DNA of 64,000 nucleotides, taken from assembly GCF_000090795.2 (NCBI RefSeq), contig NW_003546527.1, positions 61,969 to 125,968 on the forward strand, written 5' to 3'. Within the stretch, counting starts at the first letter, position 1; every line of letters begins with the position of its first letter. Origin of the DNA: Amphimedon queenslandica. Lineage: Eukaryota > Porifera > Demospongiae > Haplosclerida > Niphatidae. Under the pieces are notes generated by a model, which saw only the letters and a program-made list of their open reading frames with translations, ran no database searches and was not told the DNA's origin. Of the stretch, positions 1-11,400 are shown piece by piece. Made by a program: the position numbers and the translations under genes.

Positions 1-1843
1 GTTGCAATAATCATTTCCATGGCACTGACAGTCATTTTTTTCACTCAGGAATATACAAACGTAAGCCTTATAAATCTATTTATTTAATTTTTATTTTCTG
101 TAGTTTTTTCAAGTTAGCATTTTGAAAAAGTTTGTTCAAGCTCTGAAACATAACCGTCTCTATCACTATGTACTATTTATGGTGATGTGGGTCATAGCAC
201 TCAATGCAGCAACTATTGGAATAGTAGGTAGTCAAAAAGTATATATATATATATTAATTCATTATTTTTAAAGATCCAATGTGAACCTAATGCAAGTCTA
301 CTGATGCCATACGAAACACTTAACTCTCAAGAGGGAAGATGTGACTTTGTGGAAGTAAGGAAATCATTACTTTATCACAGTCTTTTATTTTCTGTAGTAT
401 TATCTGATCCTGCTGTCAATATTGACTCTATTTGTTATTCTACCAATGTCTGATCTTCCTTTTGCTGGGACGCTCCTTTTTGCCGTTTGCTCTTTGTTTC
501 ACATGCTTATAGTTTTGCCTTTTGCTTATTTTGATACGTTCCTCCTCCACCATATCACTCTTTATGGCGATAATGCAATGTATGTGTGAGAGCAGATGCT
601 ATACAGTAGTATCATTATATTTGTATAGGAAAATGTTTATTAAGAATGAAATATACTTGGCAGTCATTGCTGTATTCATGGTGATTTTTGGAATGATCGT
701 GATTTGGCAGGTTAGCTATATTTTCTTACTATTATATGCTGTGATTGTAATTTCTAGTTTAAGTATGCAAAGCGAATTAACTTCCTCCAAACACTAGAGG
801 TAGTTATAAATTAAGGCTCTCAAAATTTATTTTTAAAACTAATTGATTTTTAAGATTGTTGAGCAACAGAACAAAGTTGAAGTTGTCAAAGCTCACAACT
901 GTGTCTTGCTTTCTAATTTAATGCCAAATCATGTTGTCCGCCATTTTCTTGATCCTTTCATCAGCCAAAAGGTTGAAACATGCATATAAGTTTTGTTGTA
1001 TATTATAATTGTAGGATCTTTATTATCACTATCATGAGAAAGTGGGTGTAATGTTTGCTGCTATTCCAGAGTTTTCCTCATTTTACAATGAACATCCTCT
1101 AAATAAATACGGTCTTGAGTGTCTCAGACTTTTAAATGAAATATTTGGAGGTAATTATATATTCTCAACTTATAAAAAGTCCATTTCAGCAATTCTGGTA
1201 CTGACTTGCAGATTTTGACCAGCTTTTGAAAAAGGAGCCTTTCTCTCACCTGGAGAAGATAAAAACAATTGGAAGTACTTACATGATAGCATCTGGCTTG
1301 CAAGTGAGTGACTGCAGTATTGTCAACAAAATAGCAACAAAATGTCTGCAGGAAGACAGCAAATATGATGGTTGGAAGCATCTTGCAATCTTGGTTAAAT
1401 TTTCCATTGCACTGAAGGAGAAACTTGACAAAATTAATCATGACTCCTTTACAGACTTCAAAATGAGAATTGGTATGTATACATCATCACTCTTAACAGT
1501 AGTACACTGAATGGAGTTAATACATATATTATACTATAGGTATTAGTCACGGTCCTGTTGTTGCTGGTGTTATTGGTGCAAAAAAGCCACAATATGATGT
1601 ATGGGGAGACACTGTTAATCTTGCTAGTAGAATGGAGAGCACTGGTGTCATGGGACAGACACAAGTTAGTGCATAAAGAAATGTGGCTAAGCATATATAT
1701 ACACACATGCATTGCTTTGTATCTCATAGGTTGTTCAAGAAACCAAGAGTATACTGCAGGGTCTGGGTTTTAACTTTAAATTCCGTGGTTTTGTGAACGT
1801 GAAGGGAAAAGGAGAATTGGTCACTTACTTTATCCTCGATTGA
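1..1843 (+). CDS. Transmembrane adenylyl cyclase, C-terminal part (partial)
   Basis: This is the 3' part of a class III membrane adenylyl cyclase, which makes cAMP from ATP at the plasma membrane under G-protein control. The first exons (1-60, 104-223, 274-354, from 398, from about 630) encode hydrophobic segments of the second six-helix block with an extracellular loop between. Exons from about 880 encode the C2 catalytic domain: a linker with [15 protein letters not shown], the [17 protein letters not shown] stretch, and KTIGSTYM, whose Lys contacts adenine. Then comes [17 protein letters not shown], which keeps the Asp, Asn and Arg expected in C2. The last exon ends LVTYFILD and stops at 1841-1843. 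All junctions read as GT-AG and keep frame. The 5' part, including C1 with its metal-binding Asp residues, lies outside the window. The mammalian subtype cannot be assigned. It is tail-to-tail with the GPCR gene. Confidence 0.93.
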
Positions 1844-2244
1844 GAAACCAAAAATCAAATCATCTGATAATCTAACATTAAACAACTACTACATAAAATA
1901 ATACTTTAAAATTGTCATTTCTTGGTTTTCTTCACATAAGCTGTTATTCAATTTCAAAATTAAGTTAATCTCCCTACTGTATCAAGTATAAGTGATGGTG
2001 CTTGTCACTGATGTTCCTACAATAGGATCCTAAAATGATAAGCTGAACAACTTTATATATACCTGATACATTTTTATTGAAACTTTTTATGTGCATCTAC
2101 AAGAAAATGCACAACAAATTGTTAAAAATGAAATGAAATACTTCATTTGTTCCACTGGTTGAAAAACTTTTCCAATTTTTAACTTTATTTTTAAACCAAT
2201 TGGTGATCTGTTGGCAAATAAAACAAAAATAACAAAGTATCTCT
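1844..2244. other. Intergenic, tail-to-tail
   Basis: AT-rich sequence of about 400 bp between the stop codons of the adenylyl cyclase and the adhesion GPCR. It must hold both 3' UTRs. No coding exon or repeat is recognised. Confidence 0.6.
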
Positions 2245-5200
2245 TCATGGCTCACTTACATATTGATTCCTTAAGACATGCAAAAATAAAATACCAACAC
2301 CCTATATAGAGGTAATATTCAAATAATATTAATAATACATAGTCCTTTGGCTTGCCTGTAGTGAGTTAAGGACCGTGAATAGCCATAGGAAAACTGTTGT
2401 CTCCTGATTTACTGTAAGTATTCCAATTATCCAAGTTATGCCAAGCAAAGGTAGCAACACAATTATTCCTTTCACTGCAGACCTAACGTTAGAAGAGTAT
2501 TGCACATTTATAGTAAGCTATAATGCTTCATTACTTCACTAATTCTGTTCGTTTTAGATTTTGCTCAGCTCCACTTGCCATTCTTGAACGAATAATATGA
2601 TAAATTGTCAATGAAAGAAAGATGCAATTAATCTACATAATTAATTATAATTGTAATGAAGTACAAGAGATCACCAACTAGTATTATAAGCAGGATTGGT
2701 CCCACAAATGACCAAAGCATTCCTTTATTGAAAGACAACCAGCAACTGAATTAAAAGATAATTTTAAAAATAATTTATTGCATTCTTACTAGTTCTCAGT
2801 ACCATAAAGATCATAGTTTATTCCAGCAGATATGCCAACAATGATAATGGGTACACCTAAATGAATTAATTAATTTTTTCTGAAGCATAGTAATGCTTAC
2901 CCCATCCAAGTGGCAGCAATAGGTACCATTTATCAGCTAGTGATCCATAGACTTTTATTAATAATATGTACAGCATTATCCCTTCGGCTAATGACCAACA
3001 GAATACACACAAGAACAAATAGTGCAGCAATCCAGCCACAACTGAACACAACCACTAACAAGCAGATGCAGTACTGCTAGTGAATAATGGACTTACTGGT
3101 ATAGATTTTGGCAATTCAATTCCAAGTACAAACACCAGTAATGCTAACAGTAAAGAAAGTGACAAGTTAACGTGCACATACAGCAGTGGACCTTTCTGGA
3201 GCTTTTTTCTATCAGTAAATTCTATTTTTATTACAAGCAACATGTAAGATATATTACCTTAACAGAATGAGAAGTATTAAAGTGATTATAAGAGCAATGA
3301 TTGAGATGACTGGTCCAGCGTAACCAATTATACTTAAAGCAAGAGATTCACCATCACTGACAGTCTGCAATGAGAAATATACATGCTACATAGGACACTA
3401 AAAAATATCGGAAAAACAAAACAAAAATTAGAGGCATTTTCAGAACCATTTTGAGAACAATGTAAGCTCACTTCAAGGTAAAATAATAATAATAGTGATA
3501 TTGAATGATGTACTGTACCTCAATGACACCAGAATGATCAACCAGTACAGCAAAACTAGTTAAGTGATTGCTAGTACAATGTACTTGAGAACTGGAGTGT
3601 ATTGTTGTTGTCATACCATCAGTGGACCAGTTTCTAGAGTAACCTCATTTCTATTCATTGAATGCATTGCTTACTGTAACAAGGTGTTCCAGTAATGACA
3701 CAAGGGCCTCTCACCAGCAGTATAATTAAACTGAAAAAATTTATATCAATAGAAAATAATTATTCTTCACCTTTTCTGTGCTGATGTTGAATGTGAGAGA
3801 AATAGGCTCAAACAGTTCAAATGTATAGTTTCTTGGTATTGTGGCATTAGTCTCTGAGGAGACTTGTACTGATACAATAGGACTTACCAATGTCCTGAAA
3901 ATAAAGTATAACTTATCAATCACATTTAAAAAGCATTTATAATTTTACAACTATTATTGGAAGGTCATAATGGAATAAAGACATCACATGACATTTAAGT
4001 CTTATTACTTTGGCCAAGTTTTGGAGCGACTTTAAAATTTGTGACAAGTAAAAAACCCATTGGTCCCATTGTCATAAAATCCGTGACAAGCAAAAACCCA
4101 TTGGTCCCATTGTTACAAAATCCATGACAAACAAAAACCCATTGGTTCCATTGTCACAAAATCTTTGACAAGCAAAAAACGTATTGGTTCCATTGTCACA
4201 ATTTTGTGACAAGCTAAAAACCATTGGTTCCATTGTCACTATTTTTGAGCAACTTAAAAAATTCATTAAAAATCCAAATCGATTGAAATCAGCTCAAACT
4301 TTCTACACAACATAAAAAACATGTATATAAATCAGAAAAATATAAAGATGGGGAATTCTCTACTTTTAATTTTTGATGAAGTTTGGCCAAAATCCCTGTA
4401 CTATAGTACAGGGACTTTGGCCTGATTTTCGAACAATTTTTAAAAATTTATAAAAAATCCAAATTTGATTAGAATCAGCTCAAACTTTCTACACAACATA
4501 AGAACATGTATGTATATCAGAAAAAATTATAAAAATGAGAAAATTTCTACTTTTTATTTTTGATGAAATTTGGCCAAAATCTCTGTACTATAGCACAGGG
4601 ACTTTGGCCCAATTTTAGAGCAACTTTAAAAATTCATAAAAAATCCAATTTTGATCGAAATCAGCTCAAATTTTCTACGCAACATAAGTACATGTATATG
4701 CATAAGAAACAATTATAAAAATGAAGATTTTCCTTTTTTTCATTTTTGGCAAAATTTGGCCCAAGATCCTGTACTATAGCACAGGGACTTTGGCCGGATT
4801 TTTGAACAACTTTAAAAGTCATTAAAAAATTTGAATTGATTGGAATCAGCTCAAACTTTCTATACAACATAAAAACATGTATGCGTATCATAAAAAATTA
4901 TAAAAACAGGGAATTCTGTACTTTTTATTTTTGGCAAAATTTTGGTCAAAATCCCTATACTATTTATAGTACAGGGACTTTGGCCTGATTTTTGAACAAC
5001 TTTAAAAATTGTAAAAAATCTAATTTTGATCAAAATGAGCTCAAATTTTATAAATTACATAAAAAATTGTATATGCATCAGGAAGTTATAAAAATGAAAA
5101 ATTATGTCGGAGCAATTTTTGACAAAATACCATGTACTATTATAGTCCATGATTTTTGGCTTAATTTCGAAGCAACTTTAAATGACATACAGCCTTCTTT

Positions 5201-6954
5201 GGTTAAAGTTTAATTTTATTCCAATAGATTTTTTATTTTCAGTTACATTACCATTACCCTATGTTCACTATTGACCTGTTAGATATCTCCTCAAAAGATC
5301 CCTCTATGTTTTGGGCATAAGACGATACCACAACATACTTACAACCTAAAAGAGAAGAGACAATTTGTTGTATAGTGTGAATTTACATATACTGTCTGAA
5401 GGAAAAGGTGGAGGATAGCAGTTGAAGTAAGTATCTAGTATATCTTCATTTGATTCCGACCTCGTACTGTCATCACTGCTAGAAGATAAAGGAAGAGAAA
5501 CCAGAGAAGACGACAAGTTCTGACACAGAGCAGTCCTAGGCAGGTCTATGTCAACCGAAGTCTCATTATTAGCTAATCATGTGCAAGATGATTATAAAAA
5601 TACTCACGCAAAATTTGCATAACTAAACCTGATGTGTGTTGAAAGGACAAGTCTTTATTATCAGTAATTTGAAACAGAACATCTATAAATACATTACAGT
5701 ACAGTAGGAGTATGGAGTGAGTGACTGTACCTAAGTTGCTGCCACTGAATGTGAGGTTGCTTTCAATTCTTCCCCCGCCACTTAAAATAGCCATACCAAA
5801 GATTTGATTGAGCTCCATAAGATGTGTCAGTGTCTTAGGGCCAGTCTCAGCCTACAATACATTACGAGGTTACACAATACAGCTATTATTATTATTAATA
5901 GTGAGGATTGCGCATACCAAAAGTGAAAGGGAAAGATTAGAAATGTGACTATCACCAAAGGCGTTATCCATTGTTTTTAAAAATACCTTTAAAATCATAA
6001 TCAAGTAGTCACACAATTGGGCATAGCTACCTGTGCATCGTTATTGTCAACTAAATTTGATACATTTTGTGCATTCTCTTCAAAAGTATCAAGAACTGAT
6101 GTCAAGTGTTCATGGAGTGTAATAGCTCTTGTTGCTCTCTTGGACTCTCCATGGAGTAAAGCAGCAAGTCTGTCGATGGTGCTGAATTTAAGAGGACTGT
6201 TAAGTATATCCGTTATCAACTTATCCTGCAATAAATATACATTTATATAATTACAAATTGTTTGTGATAGAGAAGATTTTGTTTGGAGGATTTGTTTGTT
6301 AGCCTTTAAAGTTTGAAAGCACCGGCTAAAATTTATAAATTAAAGATTCAGTCAAACCTGCTGAGCATGCAGAGTTTGTATGTATGTAATGCATGGCTCA
6401 CACAATTGGATGATTGACACTGATCATTTAATCCTAGCAGCAAAGTATATTCAACCCCAGCAATACAAGTTGGAGTAGCAGGAACACAAAACCTGTACAG
6501 CTGGTCCATGCATGATGAAGCTTCATTTGAAGACACACAAAGACCAATGAACAATCGCACGCAATCAATGACATTTAAACCCAGAGATGTATAACCTGTA
6601 TCACAGAGATACCTAAACTCATCAACAGCATCAGTAAATGCTTGCTCATCAGTTATATACTGCAATTGATAGACTGTTAAAACAACAAAGTCTTCCATTG
6701 TGGAGGTTTGATAGAATAGCTGCTTTGTAGTACAGCTACCATTGCATGTCTGTCCCAGATGGTTACAGTGTAGTTCATCACGACTCAAAGGGCAAGAGCT
6801 CATGTTTATTATAGGAAAAGCATCTTCGTAATACTGCTCAGTTCTATCACAATCTGCTCACAAGAGAGCATGACGTAACGCTTAATATCAACTTACTGTT
6901 AGCAATGGAAAGATAATAAAGACAGAAGAGAAGGAAAAAAGGAACTAGCAACAT
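2245..6954 (-). CDS. Adhesion-type G protein-coupled receptor (GAIN/GPS, 7TM)
   Basis: The start ATG at 6954 opens a signal peptide (MLLVPFFLLFCLYYLSIAN, exon 6897-6954) spliced to a cysteine-rich ectodomain exon (6358-6853) that matches no domain I can name. Further exons at about 6031-6226, 5920-5988, 5720-5850, 5600-5660, 5398-5575, 5280-5350 and 3770-3900 build the GAIN region. The GPS lies at about 3519-3700: an upstream CHYWN, then NWSTDGM and CTSNHLTSFAVL, so the HLT cleavage triad is intact. Seven helices follow. TM1 is at about 3260-3355, TM2 at about 3115-3210, TM3/TM4 at about 2900-3042 and TM5 at 2600-2760. TM6 and TM7 carry GITWIIGIL and FTVLNSLQ (2356-2500). The final exon ends at a TGA at 2245-2247. 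The last intron (2302-2355) starts GC. One large intron (about 3925-5275) is filled with tandem repeats. The ligand is unknown, and exon edges in the GAIN part are approximate. Confidence 0.88.
4045..4245. repeat. About 42-bp minisatellite, about 5 copies
   Basis: Five imperfect head-to-tail copies of a unit built around CCATTGGTTCCATTGTCAC plus a GTGACAAGCAAAAA spacer. They lie in a GPCR intron directly next to the longer satellite array. Any reading frame through it only translates the repeat. Confidence 0.85.
4246..5215. repeat. About 187-bp tandem satellite, about 5 copies
   Basis: The anchor AGCTCAAACTTTCTACACAA recurs, with variation, at 4291, 4477, 4663, 4848 and 5038, a period of 185-190 bp. 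Each unit also carries a dyad such as CCCTGTACTATAGTACAGGG followed by ACTTTGGCC. It lies in a GPCR intron. Units of the same family occur in several other introns of this window. Confidence 0.9.
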
Positions 6955-7077
6955 GACAGCAAGAAATAGAGTGGCACACCCAAACAATAAAGTTTAAAAA
7001 ATATTCATGATAACACATCCTTTGCAAATAATAACTATATTCATAAATATTACATATGGACCTTGTGAATAAATTAA

Positions 7078-8110
7078 TCAAGTTGATTGGTTTATTAAAG
7101 CCTGAGGTTTTCTTGGTAAATATCCCAAGTTCCTTGCAATTTTTATTGATTTTGCAAGTTTCCTCTGCATCTTTTTACATACACCTATAGAAGAAAGAAC
7201 AATAATAATTAAGTACATCAGGTAGTGACAGATACTATACATAATATCATGCATCCATTGTAGAGTCCAATAAAGTATGTGGATACTATAGTTCGGCATA
7301 CCTGAGACTCGCTTGTTAATCAGGTATCCTTCCGGAGTCATAAACTGACGAAGTACAAGTACATCCTATACAGTGCAAAGAAATACAGGGAAATTTCTAA
7401 TGGAAACTAACATTGGACTGAGTCCATGATTAAAATATATTGACAGTTCTACATGCTGCCATGTACAGTTGAACATAATTATGTTCAAAATAAAGCAAAG
7501 CAGTGGCTTTTATTTCTGCAATTTCAGCAATAATTTGCCAATCACAAAAATAAAACTCTGGGCTGGTATCATACATGTACACAAACATTAATATTATACC
7601 ATGCAACACTCACCTTGTGGCCAAACTTATCTAATCCGTNNNNNNNNNNNNNNNNNNNNNNNNNNNNNNNNNNNNNNNNNNNNNNNNNNNNNNNNNNNNN
7701 NNNNNNNNNNNNNNNNNNNNNNNNNNNNNNNNNNNNNNNNNNNNNNNNNNNNNNNNNNNNNNNNNNNNNNNNNNNNNNNNNNNNNNNNNNNNNNNNNNNN
7801 NNNNNNNNNNNNNNNNNNNNNNNNNNNNNNNNNNNNNNNNNNNNNNNNNNNNNNNNNNNNNNNNNNNNNNNNNNNNNNNNNNNNNNNNNNNNNNNNNNNN
7901 NNNNNNNNNNNNNNNNNNNNNNNNNNNNNNNNNNNNNNNNNNNNNNNNNNNNNNNNNNNNNNNNNNNNNNNNNNNNNNNNNNNNNNNNNNNNNNNNNNNN
8001 NNNNNNNNNNNNNNNCAAAAGGACCTACTTCGTTTCAGTCTAAGCAAAGAAGAGGAAAAGGCTCTCGTAGTACATGATGCCTGGGGAAGATAGACGGAAA
8101 ACTTCCACAT
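7078..8110 (-). CDS. MRPS18: Mitochondrial ribosomal protein S18 (bS18m), interrupted by assembly gap
   Basis: A bS18-family protein of the mitochondrial small ribosomal subunit. The last exons are clear: DVLVLRQFMTPEGYLINKRVSG (split across the text here as exon about 7310-7367) joined over a GT-AG intron to VCKKMQRKLAKSIKIARN and LGYLP, with the stop at 7078-7080. This matches the bacterial S18 core (RRFITERGKILPRRITG then KLARAIKRARNLGLLP). A short exon ending LDKFGHK (about 7613-7639) abuts the N gap. Beyond the gap, an ATG at 8110 opens MWKFSVYLPQASCTTRAF and an Arg/Ser-rich continuation, a typical mitochondrial targeting peptide. I infer it is the first exon of the same gene. The middle of the protein is hidden by the gap, and the paralogue (A, B or C type) cannot be decided. 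It probably shares a promoter with RASSF. Confidence 0.82.
7640..8015. other. Assembly gap (N run)
   Basis: 376 undetermined bases. They sit inside the inferred MRPS18 gene, and open frames across them are artefacts. Confidence 1.
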
Positions 8111-8407
8111 TGTTTGTCACGTGATCTATAAGCCTCCTATACCAGCCCCACCCACAACAAGGAGCTGTGAGCTGAGCTGCAAAATTCTTTTTGTAGCTCC
8201 TCCTTTTGTTCTTGGCTTCTTCTCTTGCAGACCTCGGCAGAGAGGTCCAGATGCTTTTAGACAAGAGACTGGCAGACTATTTTAACGAGACATAGTGAGG
8301 AGTAAGCCATAGACATGTAGCAGCCTGTGGTATTCAGACTGATAATTAATGTCTCTCCCTTTTATAGCTAATAGGCGGCAATACTCCTACGGGTAGGCTA
8401 ACAATCC
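8111..8407. promoter_or_regulatory. Putative bidirectional promoter, MRPS18 / RASSF
   Basis: About 300 bp separate the inferred MRPS18 start (8110, minus) from the RASSF start (8408, plus). It should therefore hold both 5' UTRs and promoters. A CACGTG hexamer at about 8118-8123 (GTCACGTGATC) is a possible E-box. No clear TATA box is placed. Inferred from gene layout only. Confidence 0.45.
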
Positions 8408-11400
8408 ATGTTCTCTGTTGCTCCATTCTCAAATCCAGTCTATCACATCAGTTATTCTGTTTGGGCGAGAGGAGGAGGAGAAGGAGGAGGGTCTGATTGG
8501 GGAACTGACAGTGTACCTGACTCGGAAATAAACTCCCCGGTGTTAGATAGGATCCTGTTCACAACAGAAGCTGGTGACATTACACCGACTGTCAACAGTA
8601 GCTCTGATATCGAGGAGACTAGTCTAACACCTATTGCAAGCCACAGAGTAGTGAGGGTCCATTCAGATCAAGACTCTGCCATACATAGTATAACTCTGCC
8701 TTACCTGCAGCCTCTACCTCCTCCTGTTTCTTCCAGTAAACAAGCAGACACAGGAGACTCTCCATTACAAAGCAATAGTAATTCTCCATCACAAAGCAAT
8801 AGTAACTCTCCATCACAAAGCAATAGTCACTCTCCATCACAAAGCAATAGTCACTTACCATCTGAAGAGACTGACATTCTCCTTACGTCATCCCTTGTCC
8901 TGTTACCTGAGAGGGAAGACCACTTTCCAACTGAGTCCCTGGACTCTGGCCTATGCTCCACTTCCAGTCTTCCTTCCACTGACTCAAGCATTCGTAGACT
9001 ATCTGGAGGAATGGCGGCTAATTCCCCTAACTTGCCTAAGTGGCGAGGGCAAGCAGCTGTAGCTGATATTAATTCTTTTGGTAGGCCCTCTCCACAACAG
9101 CATTCAAGACAAGGAAAGATAGCTAATAGCCAAAGAGGAAGGTGTGCAAGATGTGGAAAACTGGTATATTTTGGTAAGCTATCCCTTTCATGTGTGTACT
9201 TGCATTCTTTAGATTTTTAATAAGCGAAATCATGTTAAGCACTTAGCAGTGTAGGCTAATTACTTAGCAGTATAAGCTAGTAGTCTCAGTATTAAATTAA
9301 GTGTGTTAAAAGCCATTTAAATGTTCGATTGACCAGTCAGTTTAGAGTAGCCCTGAATGCATTGTTATTGCTCTCTTTTGTAAGCTCTTGCAAACGACTA
9401 ATCCTCTACTGATTTTGCTTATGGCACTGCTTTGAATAACAATTTTGTTATAATTTTATTATAATACTTCATTACGTTATCTTTTGTATATAAATTAAGT
9501 TTTCTACAGAAATTTATAATGAGGGAAATAACCAAACAGCAGCAATCTTTAGATAATCTAGTGTAGTATTGACAAGAGCGACACATGATCCTGTTATTTT
9601 AATCTTCTTTGTTCTTATTATTAATATCTTCCCCCGCTCCCCGCATAACAAATTGCCCCCCGAGACCACACCTTTTAAAAGATTAACCACACCTACCTAT
9701 CTCCGCTGCGGTCCCGTCATCCATCCTTTATATTGGTGGGCATCGTCCTTGCTTCTTCTCTTTTCTCTCGCATCTGGAGTCCTCTTCCTACGCTCTTTCC
9801 TGCGCTTTGTATGCGCATCAGGGCTGCACCCATTTTTATACAGTGAGTTACTCATAGGAATGAATATCGTAGTGAAAGCGGGCCCTCAGGGAGATGGCCA
9901 AACAAGAGTTCAGTATGGGGTCCTGTCCTATCATGATTATGTATATTACATGTACATTTCCTAATGTTTGGGTGTGTGAGTTTATGTATGTACAGCATCT
10001 TCTCTCTATTGCTTTTCTCTCTCTCTCACTGTTGTGTTCCTGTTAATTGCTTCAATGGTGTACATTCTGTCACTTAGCAGTTTCACTGTTGTGAACATTG
10101 TCACTCTGTATATAAGGAGAGGGTATACTGTCTTCCCACAAAAAATATAAATCTTGTGTGTTCCTCCTTAATGGAATTTCTAGCCTTACACTCAATGCAA
10201 AGAATTTACATTAAACTGGCTGCCAGTATTATGTCTAGTTTGGATGCCATTAACTCCCTCTTGTTAAAAGAAAACAGTCACATGAGGAGGTGGAGAGCCG
10301 TAATGGGAGGCAGTAGCTTGCTGCCTGAGAGCAAGAAGAGTGCTGATTAATGGACCGGGGAAATGTTGAGAATTCTTGGGCAGAGTTTATCTAAAACTGT
10401 CCAATTATTGGCCAATAGACACTTGTTGATATGCACTTGCATACATTCACTATACATGTACATGCATACATGCATCCACTGCTGTTGCTGTTTCTTAGAA
10501 TTATTCTAACTAAAAGTATACACAACCATAACATACACATGTGTACTTGTGCAATAGTTTGTTAGTAGTTGGTCCATATCCTTTTGGCTACTAGTAGTGC
10601 ATGTACATTCTGTATAATACCTATTATTATTATTATTAATGTTATCTTATGTAATAACTCTTGACTTCATTGTTTGTTGTTGCCTTTATTGATTATGATA
10701 ACATCTCCCCTTTGTGAACGTGTGTCCTTAGCACTTATCTGGCATTACCCATTATTATTATTATTTAATATATTGCTACCAGTTCGACAGCTTACATAGC
10801 TGTTAAGTCACTAGCTAGAATAATTATATTTTAAATAATCAAAGATTATCCACTGCTTTGTGTCTGTAGTGGAGTTTGTTCTCATGGGTCAGGTGTCCCC
10901 CTACTGAACTCTTGCTATTTTTATAAATTGTGTGATTGTAACCTCTTTATGGCATTGAACTTTGTCTTTTTCATTCAAGACATCAGCTCATTTCGTTAAT
11001 TGAATGTCTATAGTACCTGGCAACGATCACTTTGGAAAAACGACAGTCATGTCTAAAATCAAGCGAAACGTCTTAGGTTTCGGCATAAAGAAGTCCCCAA
11101 AGCCCACAAATGGGATTGTGGACGAAGGTAATAGCACATAGGACAGTGGCCAGTGGAGAGGATGTATTTATTTGGTTGTGTATAAGGATGCTTTGCTGTT
11201 TGGTTGTGTATTTAGTTTTATTGTGTTTTCTTACTGACCACAACTTGTAGAATGATGTCAGGATTGCATTAATTATCTATATCTTTTCTTCCTTTTCCCC
11301 TCTCTCCAAATCTTTCCCTTTCTATTTCACACACACGCACATTCACAATTGCATCATAACTTACTTTCTTTCCTCTCTCTCTCTACTCATAGCTGAGAAA

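Noticed and set aside
4045-4245. CRISPR-like array
   Set aside because: Direct repeats are contiguous and imperfect, spacers are not unique, and the context is an animal intron.
4072-5213. Several similar small proteins sharing an MLYRKFELIPI-like segment, also seen near 24745, 35735 and 47375
   Set aside because: The shared peptide is a frame through the dispersed satellite unit. Frames are interrupted in most units and no start or splice signals recur.
6017-6250. 77-codon plus-strand frame
   Set aside because: Antisense to a well-supported adhesion GPCR exon.
7569-8110. Long open frames of 142-159 codons on both strands
   Set aside because: They run through the N gap and consist mainly of undetermined residues. 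Only the short ends are informative.
8631-8861. Repeat protein on the minus strand (VMESDYCF units)
   Set aside because: Antisense shadow of the in-frame 24-bp repeat of RASSF exon 1.
9569-9964. 131-codon frame in the first RASSF intron
   Set aside because: No recognisable protein, no splice phase match to the next RASSF exon, and low-complexity Leu/Ser-rich composition.
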